The position numbers were made by a program, and so were the translations under genes. Of a stretch of 64,000 nucleotides of DNA, positions 55,313-63,771 are shown one piece after another. Position 1 is the first letter of the stretch. Each line of letters opens with the position of its first letter. Origin of the DNA: Peptoniphilus ovalis. Its GTDB lineage: Bacteria; Bacillota; Clostridia; Tissierellales; Peptoniphilaceae. The stretch lies in contig NZ_JAHLQO010000004.1 in the NCBI RefSeq assembly GCF_018919265.1, forward strand, positions 186,001 through 250,000. Reading direction: 5' to 3'. The notes beneath the pieces were generated by a model. The model made no database searches and was not told the origin of the DNA. It saw only the letters and a program-made list of their open reading frames with translations.

Positions 55313-56166
55313 TATTTTTTCTCCTTTGGTTTCCAATTGCTTGCATTGGTGCAAATAGCTTTATAATCACAAAAATAACATAGTGGACTAGGATTGGTAG
55401 TTAATCTAAATTTTTTGTTATTCATATCCTTAAACGTTTGTATAATTTCTTTTTTGGATTCTTTTATTCCTTTCGCCCATATTGTTTTTGGATTTCTTTT
55501 GTTCATTAGCTCATTTTGCTCATCAGTTATTTTTTCTGTGAATAAACTTTCTTGAAAGGTGTTTAGCTTTGTGAAATTATATATTCCTGACTTTGGATAT
55601 TCTCCAAATTTATCAAAAATAGCCATAAAATATATTGGTATCTGAAGATTATTTCTCCTTTTGTTTTTATCGAACTTCTTTTTTGATGTTTTATGGTCGA
55701 CAACAACCAATTTGTCATCATCATCTCTATAAATTAAATCAATAAAACCTTTAATGTTAATGTCTATATTTTCTCCACAAAGCATTGTTGGAATAACTAA
55801 ATTAAACTCCTCTTCAATACCAATTATTTCTTTATTTTTTATTTTTTGATAAAAACCCTCATAATTTAACAATCTTTCCATATCTTTTATGGCTAGTGTT
55901 TTTAATTCACCATCTTTATCACCATAAGCATAATCTAAAGACAAATCTGCAATCGTTTTCATCATTTCGTTTTTATTTAATGTGTTTGTATCTTTCAATT
56001 CCCAAAACGCAAATTCAAGCCCTTTATGGACAGCAGAACCATAATCTAAGTAAATACTTTTTTGTTCTGTGTCTATTTTGTCTATATATTTAAAAGTCCA
56101 CTTTCTAGGACACTGATGAAATAAATCTATTTGAGAATATGATAAATTATTGTGAAACTCACTCAT
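55312..56166 (-). CDS. PD-(D/E)XK nuclease with Fe-S-type Cys cluster (Cas4/AddB-like)
   Basis: A 284-residue protein: S-Y-S-Q-I-D-L-F-H-Q-C-P-R-K-W near the N terminus, G-F-I-D-L-I-Y-R-D...V-V-V-D-H-K-T-S-K as the nuclease core (D...D-x-K), Q-I-P-I-Y, and C-terminal P-L-C-Y-F-C-D-Y-K-A-I-C. The first Cys plus the last three could bind a 4Fe-4S cluster, as in Cas4 and AddB. Likely an exonuclease in phage recombination. No cas1/cas2 or CRISPR is present, so not part of a CRISPR system. Confidence 0.8.
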   Translation of the reverse strand: MSEFHNNLSYSQIDLFHQCPRKWTFKYIDKIDTEQKSIYLDYGSAVHKGLEFAFWELKDTNTLNKNEMMKTIADLSLDYAYGDKDGELKTLAIKDMERLLNYEGFYQKIKNKEIIGIEEEFNLVIPTMLCGENIDINIKGFIDLIYRDDDDKLVVVDHKTSKKKFDKNKRRNNLQIPIYFMAIFDKFGEYPKSGIYNFTKLNTFQESLFTEKITDEQNELMNKRNPKTIWAKGIKESKKEIIQTFKDMNNKKFRLTTNPSPLCYFCDYKAICTNASNWKPKEKK

Positions 56167-56175
56167 ACAAACTCC

Positions 56176-56490
56176 CTAATTTACCATTTCTAATTTTTGT
56201 TTAGCTAATTTTAAGTTTTTGGCTGTCCTTATTTGCCCTTGTGCTTGCGATAAAAGCTTTTGTATTGTTTTATCTATTTCAAGTGGGTCTTTAGAATAAT
56301 AATAGCCTTTTGAGCTTATACAGATTGGCTCTCCCAATTCTCTAAGTCTTTCTATAATTCTTCTAGTTTTTCTTTCACTTGAAAGATTGAAATATTTTGT
56401 CAATTCTCTAACACTAGCAAAATCTCTTGATTTGATGTATGTTAAAATAGAATCTTCTTGGGATATTTTCCCATTATTTTTTTTGTCCAC
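56176..56490 (-). CDS. winged-helix protein
   Basis: A 104-residue protein with a winged-helix DNA-binding domain (about 10-75: D-S-I-L-T-Y-I-K...F-A-S-V-R-E-L-T-K-Y-F-N-L-S...T-R-R-I-I-E-R-L-R-E-L-G...Y-Y-Y-S) and a basic coiled C terminus. Overlaps the primase gene by 49 bases. May be a regulator or help at the origin. Confidence 0.65.
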   Translation of the reverse strand: MDKKNNGKISQEDSILTYIKSRDFASVRELTKYFNLSSERKTRRIIERLRELGEPICISSKGYYYSKDPLEIDKTIQKLLSQAQGQIRTAKNLKLAKQKLEMVN

Positions 56491-57470
56491 TCTTCAAAAT
56501 CACCTTTCTTTATTTCAGCTATGGAATCGTTTTCTTTACTTGTAATTTTTTCTATTGGAAATTCTTCTACTGGAGTGTATCTACTTAATTTCCCAACTAC
56601 TTCTCTTTGCAAATTTTTACCTGCCTTATCATTGTCTCCTGATATGAGAATTGGTAAATTAAACTTCAGAAGAAGTTTTAGCTGCTTATCTCCTAAGCTC
56701 GCTCCCATTAAGGCAACAGCATTGTCATATCCCCACTCATGTAATCTCCAAATTGACTTATATCCCTCAACAACTATTAAATAATCGCTGTACCTATCAG
56801 CTCTACTTATGTTGTATAACGTATTACTTTTTTTAAGTCCCTTAGAAAAGAAATATTTGCTCTGCCCTGTTAGCTCCAATAACCTAAAATCATAAATTGA
56901 CCTACCAGCAATTCCAATTATTTTTCCATTTTTGTCATCAATTGGAATCACAACCCTATCTCTCATAATTCCTTTATCACAAAATCTTAAATCAAAAAAC
57001 TGTCTAGTTTCATCACTAAATCCCTCATTAATAAGATATTCATGAGTTATTTTTTGATAGGTTGCTAAGTCATTTAAACAAAATTCTGTGTTTTCTTCCT
57101 GTTTTTGACTTTCTTTCAATTTTTTAAAATCTTGAATAAATTTCTTATTTTCTAAATTTTCATAAGTTATTTCACTTGTATCTTCATTTTCTATCTCTTG
57201 TCCAAAAAGTTTTTCTAGTCTTTTTTTAGCCTCTGGATAGCTTAGGCTGAAAACTATCATCAAAATATCTATTGGACTATAATTTCTATCACATTCACTA
57301 AAACAAGTGAAATATCCGTTATGATAAGAAAAAGCTGATGAGTTATCGCCACCATGAATTGGACAGCAACTTCTAAAATTATCACCAATTTTTCTTATCT
57401 TTTCTGCTCCTACATATTCAAGAAATCTATCAATTCCATAATCTTCTAATAGTTCCTTAACATTTGTCAT
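56442..57470 (-). CDS. dnaG: DNA primase (DnaG-type)
   Basis: A 342-residue primase: zinc-finger with C-C-P-I-H-G (35-40) and C-F-S-E-C (56-60), then the Toprim-type catalytic part: E-G-Y-K-S (about 219), I-S-G-D-N-D-K-A-G. Makes RNA primers for lagging-strand synthesis with the DnaB helicase encoded 4 bases upstream. Shorter than host DnaG, lacking the helicase-interaction C-terminal domain. Confidence 0.92.
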   Translation of the reverse strand: MTNVKELLEDYGIDRFLEYVGAEKIRKIGDNFRSCCPIHGGDNSSAFSYHNGYFTCFSECDRNYSPIDILMIVFSLSYPEAKKRLEKLFGQEIENEDTSEITYENLENKKFIQDFKKLKESQKQEENTEFCLNDLATYQKITHEYLINEGFSDETRQFFDLRFCDKGIMRDRVVIPIDDKNGKIIGIAGRSIYDFRLLELTGQSKYFFSKGLKKSNTLYNISRADRYSDYLIVVEGYKSIWRLHEWGYDNAVALMGASLGDKQLKLLLKFNLPILISGDNDKAGKNLQREVVGKLSRYTPVEEFPIEKITSKENDSIAEIKKGDFEEWTKKIMGKYPKKILF

Positions 57471-59913
57471 AGTATTAAATCTTCAAATTCTTCTTGAAAT
57501 TTACTAGCGTTGAATGTAACACATTCTCTATTAAAATCTAAATATATTCCCTTATTTTCATCTTCCATAGATGCTCCATTACGATTGTATTTTATATAAA
57601 TATAATCTTTAGTTTTTGGATAACCCCATTGTTTCATTCTGTTCTTGGCATCATCAGAAAGTGGCAATATAAAACCTACTGTTGAAGCATATCTATTGAT
57701 TTTGTCACTATCTGCAACTCTAATCTCATAGGGCGACATTTGAGCAAGTGTGAGAACTGGAATATTTAGCTCTCCAGCTAAATCCTTTAAGGCAATAGTC
57801 CAATTTCCTAGTTCATTATGCTCTTTATTTCTACTCTCATTGACTTCTTTGACTTTTATATAGTCATAAACAACCATTTCTATGCCCTCTTGTCTGACAA
57901 GTGATATAACATCATTTCTGACTTTTTTGGTAGTCCAATGGGTGCTGTATTTGTGAATTAAGGGTGCTTCCTTGATTCTCTTTTCGCTTTCTTTATATTT
58001 TTTGTATTTTATGGGGTCTATTTCATATTGAAAAGTTTCTATTTCATGAATTGGTATTCCAGAATCAATTGAAATTAATCTCATTAAAAATGTCTTTGTT
58101 TGCATTTCTGTGTCAAGATACAAAAGAGGCTTTTTGTTAACCACTGCTATATTGTGAGCCTCATTTATTGCAAAAGCGGACTTTCCCAGTATTGTTATCC
58201 CATAGGCTTTTTATCCTATGGTTCTAGCACTTCTTTGTTTGTGCTAGCTCAGCATATATTTTCATCTCTTATTTGAGATGGGGAACACTCGTGGGAGAAT
58301 TATATTCTACAAAGTAGTTTCATCTCCTATGCGTTACGATACTAAGTAGCCTTTACTCTACTTAGTTATCTCGGTATCAACATCACAGTCTTTACCGATA
58401 TTGCTCCCTACTCTTATGTTATCACTAACATAAGGGGCGTTAAGTGCTTGTATAAAAATATCATGCTTGCGTTCTAAAAAATAGTTAGCATTTTTATATA
58501 AATAGCTACAAATGTTTAATACATTTTCTATCCCAGTAGCTCTCAAATAATAAGATTTTCCTTTTTCTCCATAATTTTTATGAAAAACAACATTCGGAAG
58601 ATTTTCACTGAAATGATTTTTAACAAAATCCAATGTCGCTTTTGTTCCAACGAGAGTTATTGACAATTGAAAATATCCAGTATTTTCATTAACAACATCA
58701 CTCATACATAAAGAACCATCTGCATCATAAAAACCTCTTATCATGTGCCTTTCCAGTTTGGTATTTTGCAATTTTGGAGGTTCGTAAATCAATGATTTTG
58801 CTTGAACACAATTTAATTCTGCTAATCTGTTTGAAATTCGAGGAGAATTAAAAACCATCCTATAAGATACATATTTGTTCTTTGTTACTTTTTTTGTTAT
58901 GTTGCTAGTGCATTTTAGACTTTCTTTAAATTTTTCCAAATGGTTTAAATCTTTTTCTTAAAGAGAAAGCTCTAGCTTTCCACTATCTTCAGAATTATAA
59001 CCATCTGCACTAAAAAAACCTAACCAATAAGCTTTTTCTTCGTTGTTAATGTTGTCAAAAAAGGAATCATCAATTTTAATTTTTCTTTGTCTTTGTGGTT
59101 TTTTATAAGAACAGTTTTTTGCCACTATTCTTTGAACATGAGTATAGCTAACGTTCAATTTGTCGGCTATTTCTTGTCTTTTCATACCACTATTGAATAA
59201 AGAAATTATTTCATTTTTATACAATTGGGTTATTGTTACATCACTCCTAACTATCAAGCACTTATTCGTTCACCCTTTGCCCTACCTACCAAAACAACCA
59301 ACTCTCCTTGTCTATAAGTATAAAATTTATTTAAAGGTTCGATTTTTGTTGGTATTCCAATTTCACCATTCTTGACATCTTTTCTTACTTTTTCCATTAC
59401 ATCATCAAATAAATCACCAATATACTTATAGTTATCAGCAATAGTATATTTTGATATGATTTTGTCAGTATTTTGTCTTAGAGAATCGATTACATCTTCT
59501 CTTGATTTACTATCTCCGTTTTCAATATATTCCATTTGATTTTCTAAAGATTGGTGCATATCTCTAAAAAATGACATTTTAGTTACTATTTCAGCTTGAG
59601 TTAGAACATCATCTTTCTTGTATTCTTGTCCTAATTCCATCAATGTTTGTAAATAGTCCAATCCACCATTTTTTTCAATTTCTTTTTCAAATTCAATGTT
59701 TTCATTTTTTGCTGTAGATAATATCGTAAAAGGGTCAATTTTATCACCCTTAAAGGTTTCATATATCTTTCTTAAAATATAGTAGATTATCTTATGAACT
59801 GATGAATAGAAGTGTTCAGGTTCAAGATTTTGTAACTCCACTATAATATCTGGATTGTTCATTACTCCAGAAATAACCATTCTCTCTGCTATTATATTGT
59901 TGTTGACTGTCAA
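57467..59913 (-). CDS. dnaB: replicative helicase DnaB, split by a 1085-bp intron
   Basis: Exon 1 is 59272-59913 (214 residues: DnaB N-terminal domain, linker, start of the RecA-like domain, ending V-L-V-G-R-A-K-G). Exon 2 is 57467-58186 (239 residues, starting G-K-S-A-F-A-I-N-E-A-H-N). Joining gives the P-loop G-R-A-K-G-G-K-S and a 453-residue helicase of normal length with D-T-E-M-Q, V-Y-D-Y (Walker B) and L-T-L-A-Q-M-S. The frame is kept exactly. It starts 92 bases inside the upstream gene. Unspliced, only the N-terminal half would be made. Confidence 0.88.
58187..59271 (-). mobile_element. probable group I intron in dnaB P-loop
   Basis: Splice sites: the last exon-1 base is U (GGU) and the last intron base is G, as all group I introns require; the joined frame restores G-G-K-S. 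The 3' part has an 8-bp hairpin (CTAAGTAG/CTACTTAG) and further paired stretches. It contains a LAGLIDADG endonuclease gene. No intein features (no Cys at the start, no H-N at the end; a stop codon follows exon 1). Core helices P3-P8 were not modelled, so the class is inferred. Confidence 0.75.
58358..59257 (-). pseudogene. LAGLIDADG homing endonuclease gene with in-frame stop
   Basis: From TTG at 59257, an HTH-type segment (K-R-Q-E-I-A-D-K-L-N-V-S-Y-T) and first LAGLIDADG helix (Y-W-L-G-F-F-S-A-D-G-Y) are followed by L-E-L-S-L, TAA (58958-58960), then in the same frame E-K-D-L-N-H-L-E-K-F-K-E-S and the second helix (M-I-R-G-F-Y-D-A-D-G-S-L). Relatives read L-S-L-Q-E-K-D here, so CAA became TAA by one change. 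The rest is intact, so loss of function is recent, or the sequence base is wrong. Confidence 0.85.
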
Positions 59914-60271
59914 TTAAACTCTCCCTTAATTGTTTGATAACTTTAGTAAAATAAAATGGGAATTGAGAATAATGCAAACCCTGAACTTCTTTAATGATAT
60001 TTAAAATTTCTATAAATTCATACTCATCTTCTCTTTTTTTGAAGTCATCAAACACAAATTTTTCTTTCTTTATTTTGTATTTCCATTCAAAATAGAGTTT
60101 CAAGAAAAAGAAATCATATTTTTTCTCTTTTGAGAAAACATCCATTAAATTGTTTATTGTTTCAGGCGTTTCATCACATAGTTTTGCAATTTCCCTTTTT
60201 AAATATCTTCTTGAAGTCCATCTTGTTTCGCCACCAGCTCTTGGCTGTCCTAATAAAGGAAATTCTCTCAT
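59822..60271 (-). CDS. hypothetical protein upstream of dnaB
   Basis: A 149-residue protein, basic and aromatic (R-R-Y-L-K-R-E-I-A-K-L-C-D, F-F-L-K-L-Y-F-E-W-K-Y-K). Its end overlaps dnaB by 92 bases. The N-terminal HTH-like K-L-C-D-E-T-P-E-T-I-N-N-L hints at DNA binding; it could be a helicase loader. Not recognised. Confidence 0.45.
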   Translation of the reverse strand: MREFPLLGQPRAGGETRWTSRRYLKREIAKLCDETPETINNLMDVFSKEKKYDFFFLKLYFEWKYKIKKEKFVFDDFKKREDEYEFIEILNIIKEVQGLHYSQFPFYFTKVIKQLRESLIDSQQQYNSRENGYFWSNEQSRYYSGVTKS

Positions 60272-60627
60272 AATCCTAAAGATACCTTTATTTTTTCATC
60301 AATATCTTTCATAGTTTCAACATCAAGTGATGCTATAAAAGATATAATTCTTCTTCTGTCTATTGTTAAGATTTGCTCTAATAGGGCAATGGACTTCTTT
60401 CTCAATTCAATTCCAATCACATGAGTTGGCAAATCTATATTGTTTTTCTTTCCTGCTGTAATTGGTGCTATAATAACTGTTGGTGAATATTCATTCCCTA
60501 TATTGTTTTGGATAATAACTGCTGGTCTAATTCCATCTTGTTCATATCCAAATCTTTCTCCTAAGTCTACCATTACAACATCACCACGTTTAAGTTTTAA
60601 ATCAAATTCATTTGTCTGACTCATCAA
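60268..60627 (-). CDS. MazF/PemK-like endoribonuclease toxin
   Basis: A 119-residue protein with MazF family features: K-R-G-D-V-V-M-V-D-L-G near the start, R-P-A-V-I-I-Q-N-N-I-G-N-E-Y-S-P-T-V-I-I-A-P-I-T and I-D-R-R-R-I-I-S-F-I. These toxins cut mRNA. No typical MazE antitoxin is encoded on either side; upstream is an antirepressor, overlapping by 4 bases. It may be a genuine phage effector or a MazF-fold protein of other use. Confidence 0.7.
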   Translation of the reverse strand: MMSQTNEFDLKLKRGDVVMVDLGERFGYEQDGIRPAVIIQNNIGNEYSPTVIIAPITAGKKNNIDLPTHVIGIELRKKSIALLEQILTIDRRRIISFIASLDVETMKDIDEKIKVSLGL

Positions 60628-61736
60628 GATAAGACTCCATTTAAAAACTTATTTAATAAATATTGTTGACCTTTTGGTGTTACTTTTGATACCATTCCAA
60701 TTCTGTTGTTGCCATATTTATCAATAAATGATGTTTCTTCAATTGTCAACAAGCCCATTTGAACAGCTTTTTGAGTTGGTATATTAGTAAGTTGATTATT
60801 TTGATATTCTCTAGTGACAAACTTTCTATCTCTAAGCCATTTAAACAGTCTGTTTCTTCCAATATTAATTCCATTAAGATGTAATATTTTTGCCATTGCA
60901 TTTACTGTGATTGAATCATCTGAACTTTTAACTTGTTTTGCAAATTTAACATCATCTTTTTGATTTTCCAACAGTTCTTTTTGAGTTGTTATTATATCTT
61001 TTTGTTTATTCAGCTCTTCATTTAACTGGTCTGTCTTTTTCATCATATTTTTAATAAGTGCTATATCCATTTCATCTTTTGTTGAGAAATAGTTTCTAAC
61101 AAATTTATCTTTTTCATCAATATAGCCACCAGTTTTTCTAATTGTTTGTAGAACATTTCTAACCCACTGTCTGAACTTATCTGCTTTAGGTTGTCTTGAT
61201 AAAAATGTAATTTCGTAAATGCCATCTTCATTATAGAGAAGTGTGTTTAGATTTACTTTATTTAGTTCGCTATTTTTAGCCGTTTGTCCCCTACCACAAT
61301 TTGTGGTATGGTAGTTAAACCTTGAAATTTCAACACTCATTTCATCTAACTGCTTATTCCTTTCATGCAATCTAACTATCGCACTTTCTGCCTCATAATC
61401 TAAAGCATCTGATATTTGTTTCCTTGTCATATAGACATTGTCATTCATGTCTTGATAAAAATCACATTTAGTGCCTAAAAATTCACCCTGCTTTACAAGT
61501 TTTAATTCCCCTAAAAGTGCTTTATCTTCATCATTCACTTTCTCATCAACTACCCTAAATTCATTTTTAAAGTATTCTATTCCCTCTTCTGTTATAGCCT
61601 TTACTACTCTTCCTTGATGGTTTTTAGCAGTTGTCATTGTCTTTTTTGGAAAATTCTTCTTTTTTGTCTTTTTTAATATTTTTTGTGGTGTTGTATTAAA
61701 CATTTCTGCAAGTTCTTTATAAGTATAAGCTTTCAT
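60624..61736 (-). CDS. phage antirepressor with BRO-N-like and KilAC-like domains
   Basis: A 370-residue protein: an HTH-like N terminus (K-E-L-A-E-M-F-N-T-T), a middle BRO-N-type domain (about 85-200: G-T-K-C-D-F-Y...Y-M-T-R-K-Q-I-S-D-A-L, L-L-Y-N-E-D-G-I-Y-E-I-T-F-L-S-R), a coiled coil and C-terminal KilAC-like domain (A-K-I-L-H...G-R-N-R-L-F-K-W-L). Antirepressors switch phages to the lytic path. It points to a temperate-phage origin for region 2. Confidence 0.82.
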   Translation of the reverse strand: MKAYTYKELAEMFNTTPQKILKKTKKKNFPKKTMTTAKNHQGRVVKAITEEGIEYFKNEFRVVDEKVNDEDKALLGELKLVKQGEFLGTKCDFYQDMNDNVYMTRKQISDALDYEAESAIVRLHERNKQLDEMSVEISRFNYHTTNCGRGQTAKNSELNKVNLNTLLYNEDGIYEITFLSRQPKADKFRQWVRNVLQTIRKTGGYIDEKDKFVRNYFSTKDEMDIALIKNMMKKTDQLNEELNKQKDIITTQKELLENQKDDVKFAKQVKSSDDSITVNAMAKILHLNGINIGRNRLFKWLRDRKFVTREYQNNQLTNIPTQKAVQMGLLTIEETSFIDKYGNNRIGMVSKVTPKGQQYLLNKFLNGVLS

Positions 61737-62227
61737 CTTTTACCCCTCTCTTTTAATTTCATTTCTACTCTTAAATACTTCTTAGAGCTTTTTCTAAAAC
61801 TCATAGTTTCCGTTAAATAGTACCTATCATAGTTATAATGAGTTAATAGAAAATCAATCCATAATTTAAAATTTTTAGGCAAAAAATCTATTTGATATTT
61901 ATTAAAAGTATTTTCTATTTTCCTTGATAGGTATTTCCCACTTTTGCCATTTTTTAAATCTCTTACAAGATTTTGGAAAAATCTATAGTTGGAATCATAA
62001 AATAACTCACATATACAAGTGTCATACATTGTATGCTCTATAATACTTTTTGCTGGAGTATAATAACTAACCTCTCCAAATAAATAAACTTTATCTTTTA
62101 AGGATATAAGATGAGTTACATCTCTTATCCTTAAAAGTTTTTTATTATTTTTATATAAAGTCATAGTTACAGGACTACCAAAGAAGCTTTCGGTACAATT
62201 TTTTAAGTCAAACTTATAAATTCTCAA
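61733..62227 (-). CDS. hypothetical protein
   Basis: A 164-residue basic Tyr-rich protein (Y-L-F-G-E-V-S-Y-Y-T-P, K-S-G-K-Y-L-S-R-K-I, H-Y-N-Y-D-R-Y-Y-L) of unknown family. Overlaps both neighbours slightly and belongs to the replication operon. Confidence 0.45.
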   Translation of the reverse strand: MRIYKFDLKNCTESFFGSPVTMTLYKNNKKLLRIRDVTHLISLKDKVYLFGEVSYYTPAKSIIEHTMYDTCICELFYDSNYRFFQNLVRDLKNGKSGKYLSRKIENTFNKYQIDFLPKNFKLWIDFLLTHYNYDRYYLTETMSFRKSSKKYLRVEMKLKERGKR

Positions 62228-63251
62228 TTAGCTCTTTGACCTTGTTAAACTCATCTGTATTTGAAATCTCATTCATGAGTTCTACTGTAGTATTTTTCTT
62301 AATTATTTGCTGAATATCTTCTGGAGTGGCTTTCTTCTCTTTTATTTTCTTCATGGCTTGATTTAAAAGCTCCTCAATTTTTGCTTTGGTAACGTTTTCC
62401 ACATTTGCAGGCTTTTCTTCTTTTAACTCATCTTCCACATCTTTAACTTTCGGACTATCTTTTAAGTCTTTTTCGATAATGGGTTCTTCGCTATTCACAC
62501 TTAGCAACTCTTGTGCTTTTTCTTTGAATAGTGACTTAATTATATTTGCAGTTTCTTTTGCTGTGTTGCCAGCATATATGAATTGTGGAAATCCATTAAT
62601 TCTTGCCTTAGCTTCGTAATTTTCGCCACCATCAAATCTGATTACTCTTTTAGCTGTCACATTTCCTTCTGAATCTTTCTCAAATTCCTTGTCAAAATAA
62701 AGGATAAAGTCAACTTTTTTAATTACTTGATTGACTGCTGTAGAGCCTAATTGAAGTGTAATCTTATCATATTTGACATCTTTTCTATCAATTGTTTGAA
62801 CTTTATCATGTGCTATATAGTGAAATCTAAGTCCACAAGCTTCAATTTCTGAAATTCTTTTCTCAAATTCTCTTGTAATTGCAGCCCAACCAGCTCCATA
62901 AGCTCCATCAGCTGGACTATCCCAACCATTAGCCATACAAACATACTCTTCACATTTAGTTCTCATAATATCTACTGTGTCAACAACAATAGACTTAAAA
63001 GGATATTGCTTGCCTTCTTTGTTTATCTTCTTAATTTCTTTAACAAACAATAAGAAGTCTTTCCAAGTGAACATATCTTGTACATACACTTCTAGTGCAT
63101 TTTGACCTTGTTCCCATGCTAAAAACAATGGGTCATCAAATAGATAAGAGGCAACTGATGATTTTCCAATTCCTGGTGAGCCATATAATGTGAAATTGTA
63201 TTGATTTAAGTCCACAATAGGTTTTCTTTTTTGTAGATTTAATAAATCCAT
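62214..63251 (-). CDS. Sak4-like RecA-fold ATPase
   Basis: A 345-residue protein with Walker A G-S-P-G-I-G-K-S (24-31), Walker B S-I-V-V-D-T-V-D (about 87-94) and E-F-E-K-R-I-S-E-I-E; C-terminal 80 residues are acidic/disordered then helical. Phage AAA/RecA proteins of this kind (Sak4-type) assist strand exchange with the phage SSB, whose partial gene lies upstream. Confidence 0.75.
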   Translation of the reverse strand: MDLLNLQKRKPIVDLNQYNFTLYGSPGIGKSSVASYLFDDPLFLAWEQGQNALEVYVQDMFTWKDFLLFVKEIKKINKEGKQYPFKSIVVDTVDIMRTKCEEYVCMANGWDSPADGAYGAGWAAITREFEKRISEIEACGLRFHYIAHDKVQTIDRKDVKYDKITLQLGSTAVNQVIKKVDFILYFDKEFEKDSEGNVTAKRVIRFDGGENYEAKARINGFPQFIYAGNTAKETANIIKSLFKEKAQELLSVNSEEPIIEKDLKDSPKVKDVEDELKEEKPANVENVTKAKIEELLNQAMKKIKEKKATPEDIQQIIKKNTTVELMNEISNTDEFNKVKELIENL

Positions 63252-63261
63252 TTAAATCACC

Positions 63262-63543
63262 TTAAATGTTTTTAATGGCATCTTTTAAGCCTTTTCCAGC
63301 ACTAAACTTAACTCTTTTCCCTGCTGGTATTCTAATAGTTTGTTGTGGGTTTCTAGGATTTACTCCATCTCTTTCTGGTGTGTCTTTTACTTCAAAAGAA
63401 CCAAATCCAACTATTTGAACTCTTTCTCCCGCTTTAAGTGTTTGTTCAATTACTTCAAAAACACTATCTACATATTGAGCTGTTGTTGTCTTAGGTGCGT
63501 TCATTCTGTCTGCTACGTTTGCAATTAAATCTTTCTTATTCAT
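63262..63543 (-). CDS. HU-family histone-like DNA-binding protein
   Basis: A 93-residue HU: N-K-K-D-L-I-A-N-V-A, K-A-G-E-R-V-Q-I-V-G-F-G-S-F-E-V, R-N-P-Q-Q-T-I-R-I-P-A-G-K-R-V-K-F-S-A-G-K. Full length with the arm residues. Phage-coded HU bends DNA for replication, packaging or recombination. Confidence 0.93.
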   Translation of the reverse strand: MNKKDLIANVADRMNAPKTTTAQYVDSVFEVIEQTLKAGERVQIVGFGSFEVKDTPERDGVNPRNPQQTIRIPAGKRVKFSAGKGLKDAIKNI

Positions 63544-63558
63544 TCTTTAAAATCTCCT

Positions 63559-63759
63559 TTAATAACACGTTTTTTTTATTCTTTCTAACAAAATATCAAT
63601 ATAATCTCTCATTGATGATGCTTGCTTTAAATATAGCGCAGGTACATCATCTTGAGCATTGATATAAAACTTTAGTTTTTGATAATTACTTATCAAAACT
63701 TCTAGTTCTTTAACTAATCTTCTTCCACGTTCGTAAATTTTTTGACTTTCAATATCCAT
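63559..63759 (-). CDS. small helical protein (crAss001_48-like pattern)
   Basis: A 66-residue helical protein (Y-E-R-G-R-R-L-V-K-E-L-E, then M-R-D-Y-I-D-I-L-L-E-R-I). The spacing of a first charged helix and a final helix resembles the small crAss001_48-related phage proteins, a weak call. 15 bases before HU. Confidence 0.4.
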   Translation of the reverse strand: MDIESQKIYERGRRLVKELEVLISNYQKLKFYINAQDDVPALYLKQASSMRDYIDILLERIKKTCY

Positions 63760-63771
63760 GGACTATCTCCC

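Noticed and set aside
55312-56166. Cas4 of a CRISPR system
   Set aside because: Only the nuclease fold and Cys cluster are Cas4-like; no cas1, cas2 or array; replication-module neighbours fit a phage exonuclease.
57467-59913. dnaB insert as an intein
   Set aside because: Exon 1 is followed by a stop codon, there is no Cys/Ser at the start and no His-Asn at the end; U/G splice sites fit a group I intron instead.
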